Shown piece after piece: positions 17,275-25,867 of a stretch of DNA of 64,000 bases. This DNA is from Gudongella sp049310905. Lineage in GTDB: Bacteria; Bacillota; Clostridia; Tissierellales; Tissierellaceae. The translations under genes and the position numbers were made by a program. The stretch is from positions 25,044 to 89,043 of the forward strand of contig NZ_JBMEMN010000005.1 in assembly GCF_049310905.1 (NCBI RefSeq), given 5' to 3'. Numbering within the stretch: position 1 is the stretch's first letter; each line of letters begins with the position of its first letter. Below the pieces are notes generated by a model, which was not told the DNA's origin, did no database searches, and saw only the letters and a program-made list of their open reading frames with translations.

Positions 17275-18102
17275 ATGGAAAAACTTATTATAACCGCTGC
17301 GATAAGCGGAGCGGAGGTTACCAAGGAGCACAATCCCAACATACCATATACGGTGGAAGAAATAGGAAGGGAAGCTGAATCGGCATACAAGGCTGGTGCA
17401 AGTATAATCCATCTTCATGTAAGGGAGGATGATGGAACTCCAACTCAAGACAAGGAACGATTCAAGGAATGCATGGATGAAGTCAGAAGAAGATGTCCGG
17501 ATGTTATCATCCAGCCTTCCACAGGTGGAGCTGTTGGGATGACTGATCAAGAAAGACTTCAACCAACAGAGCTGCATCCTGAAATGGCAACTCTTGACTG
17601 TGGAACACTTAATTTTGGTGGGGATGAAATATTTGTCAACACTGAAAATACAATTAAGAACTTTGGAAAGCTAATGATTGAAAGAGACATCAAACCTGAA
17701 ATCGAAGTATTTGACAAGGGAATGATCGACTACGCAATCAAGTTCCACAAGCAAGGTTTTATTAAGGCACCGATGCACTTTGATTTTGTACTTGGAGTTC
17801 AGATGGCTGCAACTGCAAGAGACCTCGCGTTTATGGTAGACAGCATTCCACAGGGATCAACATGGACAGCTGCAGGAATAGGAAGAAACCAGTTTCAAAT
17901 TGCAGCAATCACAATAGCAATGGGAGGAAATGTAAGAGTTGGATTTGAGGACAACACATATATTTCCAAGGGAGTTCTTGCAAAATCAAACGGCGAAATG
18001 GTAGAAAAAGTAGTTAGAATCGCAAATGAGCTTGGAAGAGAAATCGCTACTCCGGCAGAAGCCAGAGAGATTCTTGGACTTAAGCCACTTGAGGTAAAAT
18101 AG
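17275..18102 (+). CDS. kce: 3-keto-5-aminohexanoate cleavage enzyme (BKACE family)
   Basis: This zinc-dependent enzyme condenses 3-keto-5-aminohexanoate with acetyl-CoA to give 3-aminobutyryl-CoA and acetoacetate, the step before Kal in lysine fermentation. The 275 residues fit the family. The metal ligands are visible in IIHLHVREDDG (the two His), with a Glu in VRVGFEDN near the end. The blocks LIITAAISGAEVTK, STGGAVGMT and GTLNFGGDEIFVN match characterised Kce rather than other BKACE members. ATG 17275 has CGGGGGG 10 nt upstream. An in-frame TTG at 17248 lies ahead of that site and is rejected. A terminator follows. Confidence 0.93.
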   Translation: MEKLIITAAISGAEVTKEHNPNIPYTVEEIGREAESAYKAGASIIHLHVREDDGTPTQDKERFKECMDEVRRRCPDVIIQPSTGGAVGMTDQERLQPTELHPEMATLDCGTLNFGGDEIFVNTENTIKNFGKLMIERDIKPEIEVFDKGMIDYAIKFHKQGFIKAPMHFDFVLGVQMAATARDLAFMVDSIPQGSTWTAAGIGRNQFQIAAITIAMGGNVRVGFEDNTYISKGVLAKSNGEMVEKVVRIANELGREIATPAEAREILGLKPLEVK

Positions 18103-18114
18103 ATAGATCTGTAG

Positions 18115-18144
18115 AATAGGTATCCGATTGGGTATCTATTTTTC
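18115..18144 (+). terminator. Rho-independent terminator after kce
   Basis: AATAGGTATCC pairs with GGGTATCTATT (one mismatch and one wobble) around GATT, followed by five T in a row. Confidence 0.75.
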
Positions 18145-18169
18145 AGATTTGAAAAAGGGAGTGTCACAA

Positions 18170-19777
18170 ATGAAATTCGATCCTCTTGAATATAATTCTA
18201 ATTCCCAGAGAAGTTTGGTGTATAGTGGAAGGGGAATGGTAGCAACCACCAATCCCTACTCTTCCCAGGCCGGTCTGGATATAATGAAATCCGGAGGGAA
18301 CGCTTTTGATGCAGCCGTTGCAGCAGCTGCCGCTCTTGTTGTTGTTGAACCAACTGGTTGTGGTTTAGGTTCGGATGCCTTTGCCATACTATATTCTGAT
18401 GGAGAGATATATGGCTTAAATGGAAGTGGGTATTCGCCTAAAGACCTTACAATTGATTATATCGAGAATCTTGGACTACAAAATGTCCCTAAATATGGAC
18501 CATTGCCTGTAATGGTTCCAGGCGTTGTAGCTTCATGGAAGGCCATCATCGAACGATTTGGAAATCTTACCCTTGAGGAGGTATTGCAGCCTTCGATTAT
18601 CCTTGCAGAAGAAGGACACTGCATCCAACCTGTGATATCAATGAGCTGGAAAAAGGCGTATGAACTCCAGAAAAAAATAAATACTGAGGACTGTTTTTCC
18701 CACTGGTTTAAAAGCTTCGGAAAAGATGAAAGAGCTCCTTTGCCGGGGGAGCTGTCGAAAAACCAGGACTTGGCAAATACACTAAAAATAATTTCAGAAA
18801 CCAATGGAAATGACTTTTACAAAGGTGCGCTCGCCGAGAAAATCACTTCATTTATAATAAATGCTGGTGGAGTAATGACCTTGGAGGATATGGTGGAATT
18901 CAGTCCGGAATGGGTCAAACCATTGAGCAAAAGCTATGGAGGATACGATATATGGGAGCTTCCACCCAACGGACAGGGGGTAACGGTACTTTTAGCCTTG
19001 GATATACTTGAGAACATAAAATCGGATTCAACCTACAATACAGATTCAATACACAATACAATAGAAGCAATGAAAATTGGATTTGAAGATGGAATGTCTC
19101 TTGTAGGTGATCCCAGATATTGCACTGATGACTGGAAGCAGATTATTGAAGGCAACTATGGACAGAAATGTGCAGATAGAATAGGTAAGGTGGCCAGATT
19201 GCCGGAATGCCACAATCCTGGGCAGGGAGGGACCGTATATTTGGCCGCTGCTGATGGGAATGGCAACATGATTTCATTTATTCAAAGCAACTACAGGGGC
19301 TTTGGGTCAGGACTTGTTGTTCCAGGAACTGGAATATCCCTTAACAATAGGGGATATGATTTTTCTATGGACAGAAACAGCCCAAATGTATTGGCGGGAA
19401 GAAAACGACCATACAACACAATAATCCCTGGTTTTATAACAAGAGATGGAAGACCGGTTGGACCATTTGGACTTATGGGTGGATATATGCAGCCACAGGG
19501 CCATGTGCAACTTGTCACGAACATGATTGATCATGGAATGAACCCACAAAGTGCCTTGGATTCACCTAGATGGCAGTGGACAGGAGGAAAAGACGTACAC
19601 GTTGAGAAGGACTTTCCTAAGGACATCAGAGAGGGACTTGAGAAGAAGGGACACAGGATAGTGATTGATGAAGATAGATCCTTTTTTGGAAGGGGCCAGA
19701 TTATTATCAGGGACCAGAAAGGACCATTGTGTGGAGCTACAGAAAAAAGAGCGGACAGTTCCATTGCAGCATGGTAG
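18170..19777 (+). CDS. Gamma-glutamyltransferase-family Ntn-hydrolase
   Basis: The protein has 535 residues and is homologous to GGT and YwrD-like proteins. GGT enzymes self-cleave at a Thr that becomes the nucleophile for gamma-glutamyl bond hydrolysis or transfer. Thr355 in PGQGGTVYLAAADGNGN fills this position. The N-terminal half has GMVATTNPYSSQAGLDIMKSGGNAFDAAVA, and the C-terminal half has GLMGGYMQPQGHVQLVTNM, all typical. No signal peptide is seen, so it is probably cytosolic, unlike secreted GGTs. The ATG at 18170 is preceded by AAAAAGGGAG. The upstream codon at 18128 lacks a site and overlaps the kce terminator. Its substrate and any link to lysine fermentation are unknown. Confidence 0.88.
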   Translation: MKFDPLEYNSNSQRSLVYSGRGMVATTNPYSSQAGLDIMKSGGNAFDAAVAAAAALVVVEPTGCGLGSDAFAILYSDGEIYGLNGSGYSPKDLTIDYIENLGLQNVPKYGPLPVMVPGVVASWKAIIERFGNLTLEEVLQPSIILAEEGHCIQPVISMSWKKAYELQKKINTEDCFSHWFKSFGKDERAPLPGELSKNQDLANTLKIISETNGNDFYKGALAEKITSFIINAGGVMTLEDMVEFSPEWVKPLSKSYGGYDIWELPPNGQGVTVLLALDILENIKSDSTYNTDSIHNTIEAMKIGFEDGMSLVGDPRYCTDDWKQIIEGNYGQKCADRIGKVARLPECHNPGQGGTVYLAAADGNGNMISFIQSNYRGFGSGLVVPGTGISLNNRGYDFSMDRNSPNVLAGRKRPYNTIIPGFITRDGRPVGPFGLMGGYMQPQGHVQLVTNMIDHGMNPQSALDSPRWQWTGGKDVHVEKDFPKDIREGLEKKGHRIVIDEDRSFFGRGQIIIRDQKGPLCGATEKRADSSIAAW

Positions 19778-19906
19778 CTATAATGCTTGTTTTACTTCTT
19801 CTGTTTTAGCTAAAAATATGATATAATTATTCTTGAACAATCTTCGTACAATCATTTCTCGAATCACTTACAGAAAATATTCCCGAGATTATTTAAAAAA
19901 ACATAT

Positions 19907-19948
19907 CAACCAAGCTAACCTTGTTCAGCAAGGTTTTGTGTGTGGTTG
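19907..19948 (+). promoter_or_regulatory. Nested palindrome just upstream of a TATAAT in front of rho
   Basis: ACCTTG (19918-19923) pairs with CAAGGT (19929-19934), and the outer CAACCA (19907-19912) pairs with TGGTTG (19943-19948). A TATAAT follows at 19954-19959, and a more distant TATAAT lies at 19822-19827. The structure could be an operator or, in a transcript from the upstream site, a leader hairpin controlling rho. The gap 19778-19999 contains no ORF. Confidence 0.4.
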
Positions 19949-19999
19949 AATTGTATAATACATAAGGTTGTACTATTAATCATGAGGTGAGGTGTAATT

Positions 20000-21337
20000 T
20001 TGAGTCAGGAGATACTTGATGGGAAAAAATTATCAGAATTAAAGGAAATCGCAAAAGCTTACGGCATCCCGGGATACTACAAAATGAAAAAGGATGAACT
20101 GATCCAGGCCATAAGCAACAAAGAACCAGAAAAGGCGAAGGATGTTGAAAAAGAATTGGTTGCGGATGACATTGCGGTTACTGGTGACCTTTCAGACAAT
20201 GCTTCAGAGGAAATGGAAAGCCTGGACGAAAAGGATATTGCTGAAGGAATCCTCGAGATGCACATGGATGGCTATGGCTTCTTAAGAAGGGACAACTACC
20301 TTTCAGGGGATGATGATATTTACATATCGCCTTCCCAGATTAGAAGGTTCAGGCTTCAGACAGGTGACAAGGTAACTGGAATTACCAGACCTCCAAAATC
20401 AAATGAGAAATTCAATGCCTTGCTATTTATAAAGGCAGTCAATGATTTGCCTCCTGCAACTGCAATAAACAGACCAGACTTTGACAGCCTGACACCCATT
20501 TATCCAATAGAAAGGCTTCAGCTGGAGACCGAGGGCAGAGAATATGCAACAAGGATGATTGACCTTGTAGCTCCAATCGGAAAGGGTCAGAGAGGTATGA
20601 TAGTTGCACCCCCCAAGGCAGGAAAGACAACCCTGTTGAAGATGATTGCAAACGGTATTGCAAAAAATCATCCTGAAGTGGAGATAATAATACTATTAAT
20701 AGATGAAAGGCCTGAAGAGGTTACTGACATGAAAAGGTCTGTCAAAGGAGATGTTGTGTATTCAACCTTTGACGAGCTCCCAAAGAACCATACAAAAGTA
20801 GCTGAAATTGTACTTGAAAGAGCCAAGAGACTTGTTGAGCATGGCAAGGACGTTGTAATTCTTCTTGACAGTATCACAAGACTGGCAAGAGCATATAACC
20901 TTTCAATCCCGGCAACGGGAAGAACTCTCTCAGGAGGGCTTGACCCGGGAGCTCTTCACAAGCCCAAGAGATTTTTTGGTGCAGCCAGAAAGATGGAGGA
21001 AGGCGGGAGCCTTACAATACTTGCAACAGCACTTGTGGAGACAGGCAGCCGTATGGATGATGTTATTTTTGAGGAATTCAAGGGTACAGGAAATATGGAA
21101 GTGCATTTGGACAGAAAACTTTCAGAGAAGAGGATCTTCCCTGCAATAGATATCTACAAGTCGGGAACCAGAAGAGAAGACCTTATAATGACCCAGAAGG
21201 AGCTTGAGACAGTTTGGGCATTGAGAAAAGCACTTGGCAACAGCAGTACACAGGATGTAACAGAGGCTTTCATAGCGAATCTGGTACAGACAAAAAACAA
21301 TATGGAATTTATTGATCAGATGAGAAACAAGCTATAG
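20000..21337 (+). CDS. rho: Transcription termination factor Rho
   Basis: This hexameric RNA helicase releases RNA from RNA polymerase. It has 445 residues. The N-terminal Rho_N/SAP-like helix bundle (LSELKEIAKAYGIPGYYKMKK) is followed by an acidic linker, then the cold-shock-like RNA-binding domain (about 85-150, GYGFLRRDNYLSGDDDIYISPSQIRRF). The RecA-type ATPase domain has Walker A APPKAGKTTLL and Walker B VVILLDSITRLARAYN. TTG start with GAGGTGAGGTG 6-8 nt upstream. It precedes rpmE, as in Bacillus and Clostridium. Confidence 0.97.
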   Translation: MSQEILDGKKLSELKEIAKAYGIPGYYKMKKDELIQAISNKEPEKAKDVEKELVADDIAVTGDLSDNASEEMESLDEKDIAEGILEMHMDGYGFLRRDNYLSGDDDIYISPSQIRRFRLQTGDKVTGITRPPKSNEKFNALLFIKAVNDLPPATAINRPDFDSLTPIYPIERLQLETEGREYATRMIDLVAPIGKGQRGMIVAPPKAGKTTLLKMIANGIAKNHPEVEIIILLIDERPEEVTDMKRSVKGDVVYSTFDELPKNHTKVAEIVLERAKRLVEHGKDVVILLDSITRLARAYNLSIPATGRTLSGGLDPGALHKPKRFFGAARKMEEGGSLTILATALVETGSRMDDVIFEEFKGTGNMEVHLDRKLSEKRIFPAIDIYKSGTRREDLIMTQKELETVWALRKALGNSSTQDVTEAFIANLVQTKNNMEFIDQMRNKL

Positions 21338-21376
21338 GATAACTCAAAAAAAGTTTAAATGAAGTAATCTTTAAAG

Positions 21377-21405
21377 TTGAAATTTGTATCATCATATGCT
21401 ATAAT
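21377..21405 (+). promoter_or_regulatory. Sigma-A promoter of rpmE
   Basis: TTGAAA (21377-21382) and TATAAT (21400-21405) are 17 bp apart. Confidence 0.85.
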
Positions 21406-21470
21406 TTAGTGGTTATATCGCAGAGTGACTAAAATTATAGATACTCGAAATCGAAGTGAGGTGAAATGAG

Positions 21471-21674
21471 ATGAAAAAAGATATCCATCCAGAATATAAA
21501 GAGGTGACAGTAACCTGTGCTTGTGGAAACACATTCACAACTGGCTCAACAAAGGACGAACTAAGGGTAGAAATCTGTTCAGAGTGCCATCCATTCTTTA
21601 CTGGTAAGCAAAAGTTCATGGAACGTGGTGGACGTGTAGAGAAATTCAAGAAGAAATATCAAATCGAGGATTAA
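21471..21674 (+). CDS. rpmE: 50S ribosomal protein L31 (zinc-binding type)
   Basis: This 67-residue large-subunit protein links the 50S and 30S heads. The zinc ligands of the C+ type are all present: Cys16, Cys18, Cys36 and Cys39 (CAC...CSEC). It should therefore be the zinc-replete form, not the zinc-free paralogue. AAGTGAGGTGAAATGAG precedes the ATG. It follows rho and ends at a terminator, with its own strong promoter. Confidence 0.98.
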   Translation: MKKDIHPEYKEVTVTCACGNTFTTGSTKDELRVEICSECHPFFTGKQKFMERGGRVEKFKKKYQIED

Positions 21675-21689
21675 TTTCTTTACCAACTG

Positions 21690-21724
21690 GGTTAGTTGCA
21701 TGTGCACCTAACCTTTATTTTTTT
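21690..21724 (+). terminator. Rho-independent terminator after rpmE
   Basis: GGTTAG (21690-21695) pairs with CTAACC (21708-21713), with an inner TGCA/TGCA pairing. A TTTATTTTTTT tail follows. Confidence 0.8.
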
Positions 21725-21738
21725 GAGGAAGTGAACTT

Positions 21739-22704
21739 ATGTCAAAGACAAAAATTGACCAAATAAATGTTAAGCACAAGACTTCAATCGGAGGCCAGGC
21801 AATAATCGAGGGCGTTATGATGAGGGGTCCTGAAAAAATTGCCATTGCAGTAAGAAAGCCTAACAAGGAAATTGAGCTTAAGGTGAACCCAATAAAATCA
21901 GTTGCCAAGAAGTACAAGATATTAGGCCTTCCTTTTATTAGGGGGATGGTCGGTCTTATTGAAGCTTTAAAGATCGGTACAGGTGCTCTTTTGTATTCTG
22001 CTGAGTTTTTCGAGGACGAACAGACTCTGGACAAGGATGGAAATCCCAAAAAGACCATCACCCAGAAGATATTCAAGGACAAGGCTCAGGATGTAGAAAT
22101 GGCATTGGCAGTTGTACTATCAATAACATTGACAATTGGTATATTTATGGTATTGCCAAATATAATTACCAATTTCCTTAAAGGCAGCATCCAGAATACG
22201 ATAGTATTGAATCTGATTGAAGGTATAATCAGAATATCAATATTCCTGCTTTATGTAGTCTGGGTTTCAAAACTGGATGATGTAAAGAGGGTTTTCCAGT
22301 ACCATGGTGCTGAGCATAAAAGCATTCACTGCTATGAAAATGAAATGGAACTGACCGTTGAGAATGTTAAGAGGTTTCCAATTCTTCACGCAAGATGTGG
22401 TACAAGTTTCCTTTTTATGGTTATGGCGGTAAGTATTGTAGTCCTTTCTTTCTTTGGCTGGCCAAATCCAGTTATGAGAGTTTTGACCAGAGTTTTAATG
22501 TTCCCAGTTATAGCTGGGATATCATATGAAATAAATAGATTTATTGGAAGAAGCGATTCAAGACTGTGTTATGCATTAAGTTATCCTGGCCTTATGATTC
22601 AGAAGTATGCAACTGTAAAAGAGCCGGATGAATCACAGATTGAGGTTGCAATCCAGTCCCTCTTGGCCGTTATACCGGAGGACAAGGAGGCAGACAGGTG
22701 GTAA
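21739..22704 (+). CDS. DUF1385 membrane protein (YqhQ-like)
   Basis: This 321-residue protein has the diagnostic DUF1385 opening GGQAIIEGVMMRGPEKIAIAVRK. An amphipathic middle and four to five hydrophobic segments follow (VVLSITLTIGIFMVLPNII, IIRISIFLLYVVWV, FLFMVMAVSIVVLSFF, VLMFPVIAGISYEINR). HGAEHKSIHCYE near 190 carries conserved His and Cys residues. The biochemical function is unknown. In Clostridia it commonly sits beside rpmE, prmC and prfA, as here. Its end overlaps the prmC start by 7 bp, so translation is probably coupled. GAGGAAGTG precedes the ATG. Confidence 0.9.
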   Translation: MSKTKIDQINVKHKTSIGGQAIIEGVMMRGPEKIAIAVRKPNKEIELKVNPIKSVAKKYKILGLPFIRGMVGLIEALKIGTGALLYSAEFFEDEQTLDKDGNPKKTITQKIFKDKAQDVEMALAVVLSITLTIGIFMVLPNIITNFLKGSIQNTIVLNLIEGIIRISIFLLYVVWVSKLDDVKRVFQYHGAEHKSIHCYENEMELTVENVKRFPILHARCGTSFLFMVMAVSIVVLSFFGWPNPVMRVLTRVLMFPVIAGISYEINRFIGRSDSRLCYALSYPGLMIQKYATVKEPDESQIEVAIQSLLAVIPEDKEADRW

Positions 22705-23558
22705 TAGACCAGCTTCTTAATGAAGGTATCGAAAACCTTCGCAATATACAATATTCAAACCCACAGCTAGAGGTGAGACTTATTCTATCCAGATTACTGG
22801 AGGTGGATAAGTCTTATCTGTATGCTTATGGGGATAGAGAGGTTTCTGAGCAAATCATCCAGGAGTTCAGAAGCTGGATTCAAAAGAGAGTTGCTGGGTA
22901 TCCTCTTCAATACCTTCTTGGAACCCAGGAGTTTATGGGAATGGAACTGGAAGTGTCTGAAGGGGTATTGATTCCAAGAGGAGATACGGAAATTCTTGTA
23001 GAGTATCTTCTTGATTATATAAGAGAGAACTTTGGAGACGATGAGTTCACGCTTCTTGATATTGGCATCGGCAGTGGGGCAATATCCCTTGCCATAGCTA
23101 AATTATGTCCAAAATCAAAAGTGTACGGAGTTGATTTTTACGACAAGCCTCTTGCACTTGCCAAAAGAAATATGGAACGACTCGGACTCCATAATGCAAC
23201 TTATTTTAAAGGAGACCTTTTTTCTCCTTTTGAAGGTGAGCATTGGAGTGAGTATTTCAATATTGTAGTTTCAAATCCACCATATATCCCTGAGGGGGAT
23301 AAAAAAGAACTGCAATCTGAGGTTGGGGGATTTGAGCCTGAAACAGCTCTTTTTGGAGGAAAGGATGGTCTTGACTTCTATAGAAGGATTACCCAAGAAT
23401 CCAAAGGATACTTAAAAAAGAGGGGACTCCTTGCCTATGAAATTGGTCATGATCAGGGAGATGCAGTTTCAGAGATAATGAGGAAAGAAGGATTTGGAGA
23501 TGTCATTGTCAAGGATGACCTGGAGAGCAGAAACAGGGTCGTGGCTGGCAAGGCATAA
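22698..23558 (+). CDS. prmC: Peptide chain release factor N5-glutamine methyltransferase
   Basis: PrmC methylates the Gln of the GGQ motif in RF1 and RF2, using S-adenosylmethionine. Both targets are in this window (prfA at 24747, prfB at 59224) and so is the SAM synthase. The 286 residues contain an N-terminal helical domain, the SAM-binding LLDIGIGSGAISLAIA and the catalytic VVSNPPYIP (NPPY). GTG start with AAGGAGG 7 nt upstream, overlapping the DUF1385 stop. Two chromate-transporter genes separate it from prfA. Confidence 0.95.
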   Translation: MVIDQLLNEGIENLRNIQYSNPQLEVRLILSRLLEVDKSYLYAYGDREVSEQIIQEFRSWIQKRVAGYPLQYLLGTQEFMGMELEVSEGVLIPRGDTEILVEYLLDYIRENFGDDEFTLLDIGIGSGAISLAIAKLCPKSKVYGVDFYDKPLALAKRNMERLGLHNATYFKGDLFSPFEGEHWSEYFNIVVSNPPYIPEGDKKELQSEVGGFEPETALFGGKDGLDFYRRITQESKGYLKKRGLLAYEIGHDQGDAVSEIMRKEGFGDVIVKDDLESRNRVVAGKA

Positions 23559-23575
23559 AGGATGTGTTAGGTTTG

Positions 23576-24094
23576 ATGACTTTATTGCAATTATTCATAT
23601 CGTTTATAAAGATCGGTGCATTTAGCTTTGGAGGTGGATACGCCATGCTGCCTCTTATTGAAGAGGAGGTTGTGGAGGTTCACGGTTGGATAACAACGCC
23701 TGAATATATTGATATCCTCGCCATAGCAGAAATGACACCAGGACCAATAGCAATCAACTCAGCCACCTTTCTTGGGTACAAGGTAGCTGGATTTGTTGGA
23801 TCCGCTGTAGCTACAATAGGAGTGGTTCTACCATCATTTATCATAATGAGTTTGATATTTGTCTTTGTACAGAGATTTAAAAAATCACCTTATGTAAACT
23901 GGATATTCAAAGGGATCAGACCGGTTGTACTTGGACTTATTGCATCTGCTGCAGTTAGTGTGGGTGGGAATACATTTGTTGATCTAAAATCCGTACTTAT
24001 TGCTATTTTACTGTTTGTTCTGGTTGCCTTCAGGGATTTCAACCCAATATTTGGGATTATTCTTGCAGGTGCTTTGGGAGCAATTTTGTTTTAG
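23576..24094 (+). CDS. Chromate transporter-family half protein (N-terminal-type, CHR)
   Basis: This is a short-chain CHR protein of about 172 residues with five or six hydrophobic helices. The typical opening LFISFIKIGAFSFGGGYAMLPLIE and the EMTPGPIAINSATFLGYK loop are present. Half-size CHR proteins work as pairs, forming the equivalent of full-length ChrA, and export chromate or related anions. The true substrate here is unknown. The start is uncertain: ATG 23576 has only AGG 4 nt upstream, while GTG 23564 is nearly on its AAAGGA site. The second half gene follows after 11 bp. Confidence 0.85.
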   Translation: MTLLQLFISFIKIGAFSFGGGYAMLPLIEEEVVEVHGWITTPEYIDILAIAEMTPGPIAINSATFLGYKVAGFVGSAVATIGVVLPSFIIMSLIFVFVQRFKKSPYVNWIFKGIRPVVLGLIASAAVSVGGNTFVDLKSVLIAILLFVLVAFRDFNPIFGIILAGALGAILF

Positions 24095-24105
24095 GGGGTG
24101 AAGGC

Positions 24106-24657
24106 ATGTTTTTCAATCTATTTGCAACATTTTTCAAAATCGGCGCCTTTACCTTTGGGGGAGGATATGCAATGCTTCCAATTATTCAGAGGGAGCTGGT
24201 CGAGACAAAGGAGCTTATAAGTGAAGAGGAGTACATGGATGCCATAGCCCTTGCACAGGCATCTCCGGGTTCAGTAGCACTTAATACAAGCATATATGTA
24301 GGATACAGGATAAAAGGTTTTGGTGGTGCTGTTGCCTCTGCCTTGGGGTCAATTCTTCCCTCCTTTATCATTATCTTGCTTATTGCCGTATATTTTTTCA
24401 GGTTTAGAAACAATGCATTTGTGGACAGCATATTTATGGGAATAAGACCTGCAATTGTAGCTTTGATATTATCGGCAGTATATAAGATGTGGATCAATTC
24501 CAGAAAGACCTATATAAAGCTTTTTTCATCAATTGCAACGGTATTGCTGGTTGTATTTACCGGTCTGAATCCAATATGGATTATTGTTATCGGAGCCTTG
24601 TCCTCTGTGATTTATCATAGATTATACTGGCCTTTTGAGGAGAACAAGGAGCGTTAG
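24106..24657 (+). CDS. Chromate transporter-family half protein (C-terminal-type, CHR)
   Basis: This 183-residue CHR protein is a paralogue of the preceding gene: FKIGAFTFGGGYAMLPIIQ and ALAQASPGSVALNTSIYVGYR align with its partner. In two-gene CHR systems the two halves insert in opposite orientation and form the antiporter. TAGGGGGTGAAGGC precedes the ATG. The pair is inserted between prmC and prfA, which are usually neighbours, so it may be a later addition to the housekeeping operon. Confidence 0.88.
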   Translation: MFFNLFATFFKIGAFTFGGGYAMLPIIQRELVETKELISEEEYMDAIALAQASPGSVALNTSIYVGYRIKGFGGAVASALGSILPSFIIILLIAVYFFRFRNNAFVDSIFMGIRPAIVALILSAVYKMWINSRKTYIKLFSSIATVLLVVFTGLNPIWIIVIGALSSVIYHRLYWPFEENKER

Positions 24658-24667
24658 CGTAGCCGAC

Positions 24668-24696
24668 TTGTAAAATGGATAAAATAATTATATAAT
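24668..24696 (+). promoter_or_regulatory. Sigma-A promoter of prfA
   Basis: TTGTAA (24668-24673) and TATAAT (24691-24696) are 17 bp apart, about 50 bp before the prfA start. Confidence 0.8.
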
Positions 24697-24746
24697 AGTA
24701 ATATGGATACATGTGTAAATGATTAAAATGAAGAGAGGTTTTTAAT

Positions 24747-25817
24747 GTGTTTGACAAACTGAATTTTTTGGAAGATAAATATAAGGAACTGGTGCAAAAG
24801 ACAATGGACCCTGAACTTATCAATAATGACAGGGAAGAATGGCAAAGGGTTATGAAGGAACAGTCTGATATTGAGCCTATTGTCAATAAGTACAAAGAGT
24901 ACGTAAAGATAAAGCAAGAGCTTGAAGAAGCGAAAGCCATGCTTCATGACAAGATGGATGATGAAATGCGAGATATGGTTAAGGAAGAAGTTTGGGAACA
25001 AGAGGAGAAACTTGAAAAAATTCAAGAAGATATCAGGATTATGCTTATTCCCAAGGACCCCAATGACCACAAGAATGTAATCGTAGAAATCAGAGGCGGA
25101 GCTGGTGGAGATGAGGCTGCCTTGTTTGCAGGTGTTCTCTTTAGAATGTATTTGAGATTTGCTGAAAGAAACAACTGGAAGGTTGAAATAATGAACACCA
25201 ATGAAATTGGAATTGGTGGATACAAGGAAGTAATCTTTATGATCAAGGGAAAGGGAGCTTATTCAAGACTAAAGTATGAATCAGGTGTTCACAGGGTTCA
25301 AAGGGTTCCAGAGACAGAGTCAAGTGGAAGGATTCACACATCCACAGTAACTGTGGCAGTTCTTCCCGAAGCTGAAGATATTGATATAGAAGTAAATCAG
25401 GGAGATTTAAAAATTGATGTATTCCGATCCTCAGGAAACGGCGGGCAGTCTGTTAATACAACTGACTCCGCTGTAAGGATGACACATATTCCAACGGGAA
25501 TAGTTGTATCCTGTCAGGATGAAAAAAGCCAGCTGAAAAATAAGGACAAGGCACTTAAAATCCTTAAGACAAAACTGTATGATCGTGAGTTGTCAGAACA
25601 AAATGCAGAGCTTGCACAGATGAAGAAGGGACAGGTAGGAACCGGAGACAGGTCTGAGAGGATCAGAACTTACAACTTCCCTCAGGGAAGAGTGAGTGAT
25701 CATAGAATTAATCTGACTCTGTATAAGCTGAACAATTTTGTGGATGGAGATCTGGATGAAATGATAGATGCTTTGATAACATCAGACCAGGCAGAAAAAA
25801 TGCAGGAAATCAGCTAA
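24747..25817 (+). CDS. prfA: Peptide chain release factor 1
   Basis: RF1 recognises UAA and UAG and triggers peptide release. The 356 residues include the stop-codon-reading PxT tripeptide (PET in QRVPETESSGR; PAT or PVT in many species) and the catalytic GGQ in SSGNGGQSVNTTDSAVR, the Gln of which PrmC methylates. GTG start with AGAGAGG about 8 nt upstream. The overlapping ATG at 24745 is out of frame. Confidence 0.97.
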   Translation: MFDKLNFLEDKYKELVQKTMDPELINNDREEWQRVMKEQSDIEPIVNKYKEYVKIKQELEEAKAMLHDKMDDEMRDMVKEEVWEQEEKLEKIQEDIRIMLIPKDPNDHKNVIVEIRGGAGGDEAALFAGVLFRMYLRFAERNNWKVEIMNTNEIGIGGYKEVIFMIKGKGAYSRLKYESGVHRVQRVPETESSGRIHTSTVTVAVLPEAEDIDIEVNQGDLKIDVFRSSGNGGQSVNTTDSAVRMTHIPTGIVVSCQDEKSQLKNKDKALKILKTKLYDRELSEQNAELAQMKKGQVGTGDRSERIRTYNFPQGRVSDHRINLTLYKLNNFVDGDLDEMIDALITSDQAEKMQEIS

Positions 25818-25841
25818 AGAGGGGAAACCCTCTTTTATTTT
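25816..25841 (+). terminator. Terminator-like hairpin after prfA
   Basis: AAAGAGGG (25816-25823) and CCCTCTTT (25828-25835) form an 8-bp stem with a GAAA tetraloop, followed by TATTTTT. tsaC starts only 27 bp later and has no clear promoter, so termination may be partial. Confidence 0.65.
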
Positions 25842-25867
25842 TGAGATTATTGAAATGAGGAAGAGTA

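Noticed and set aside
17062..17577. Reverse-strand ORF over the repeat and kce
   Set aside because: It is antisense to kce, has no ribosome site and does not resemble any protein family.
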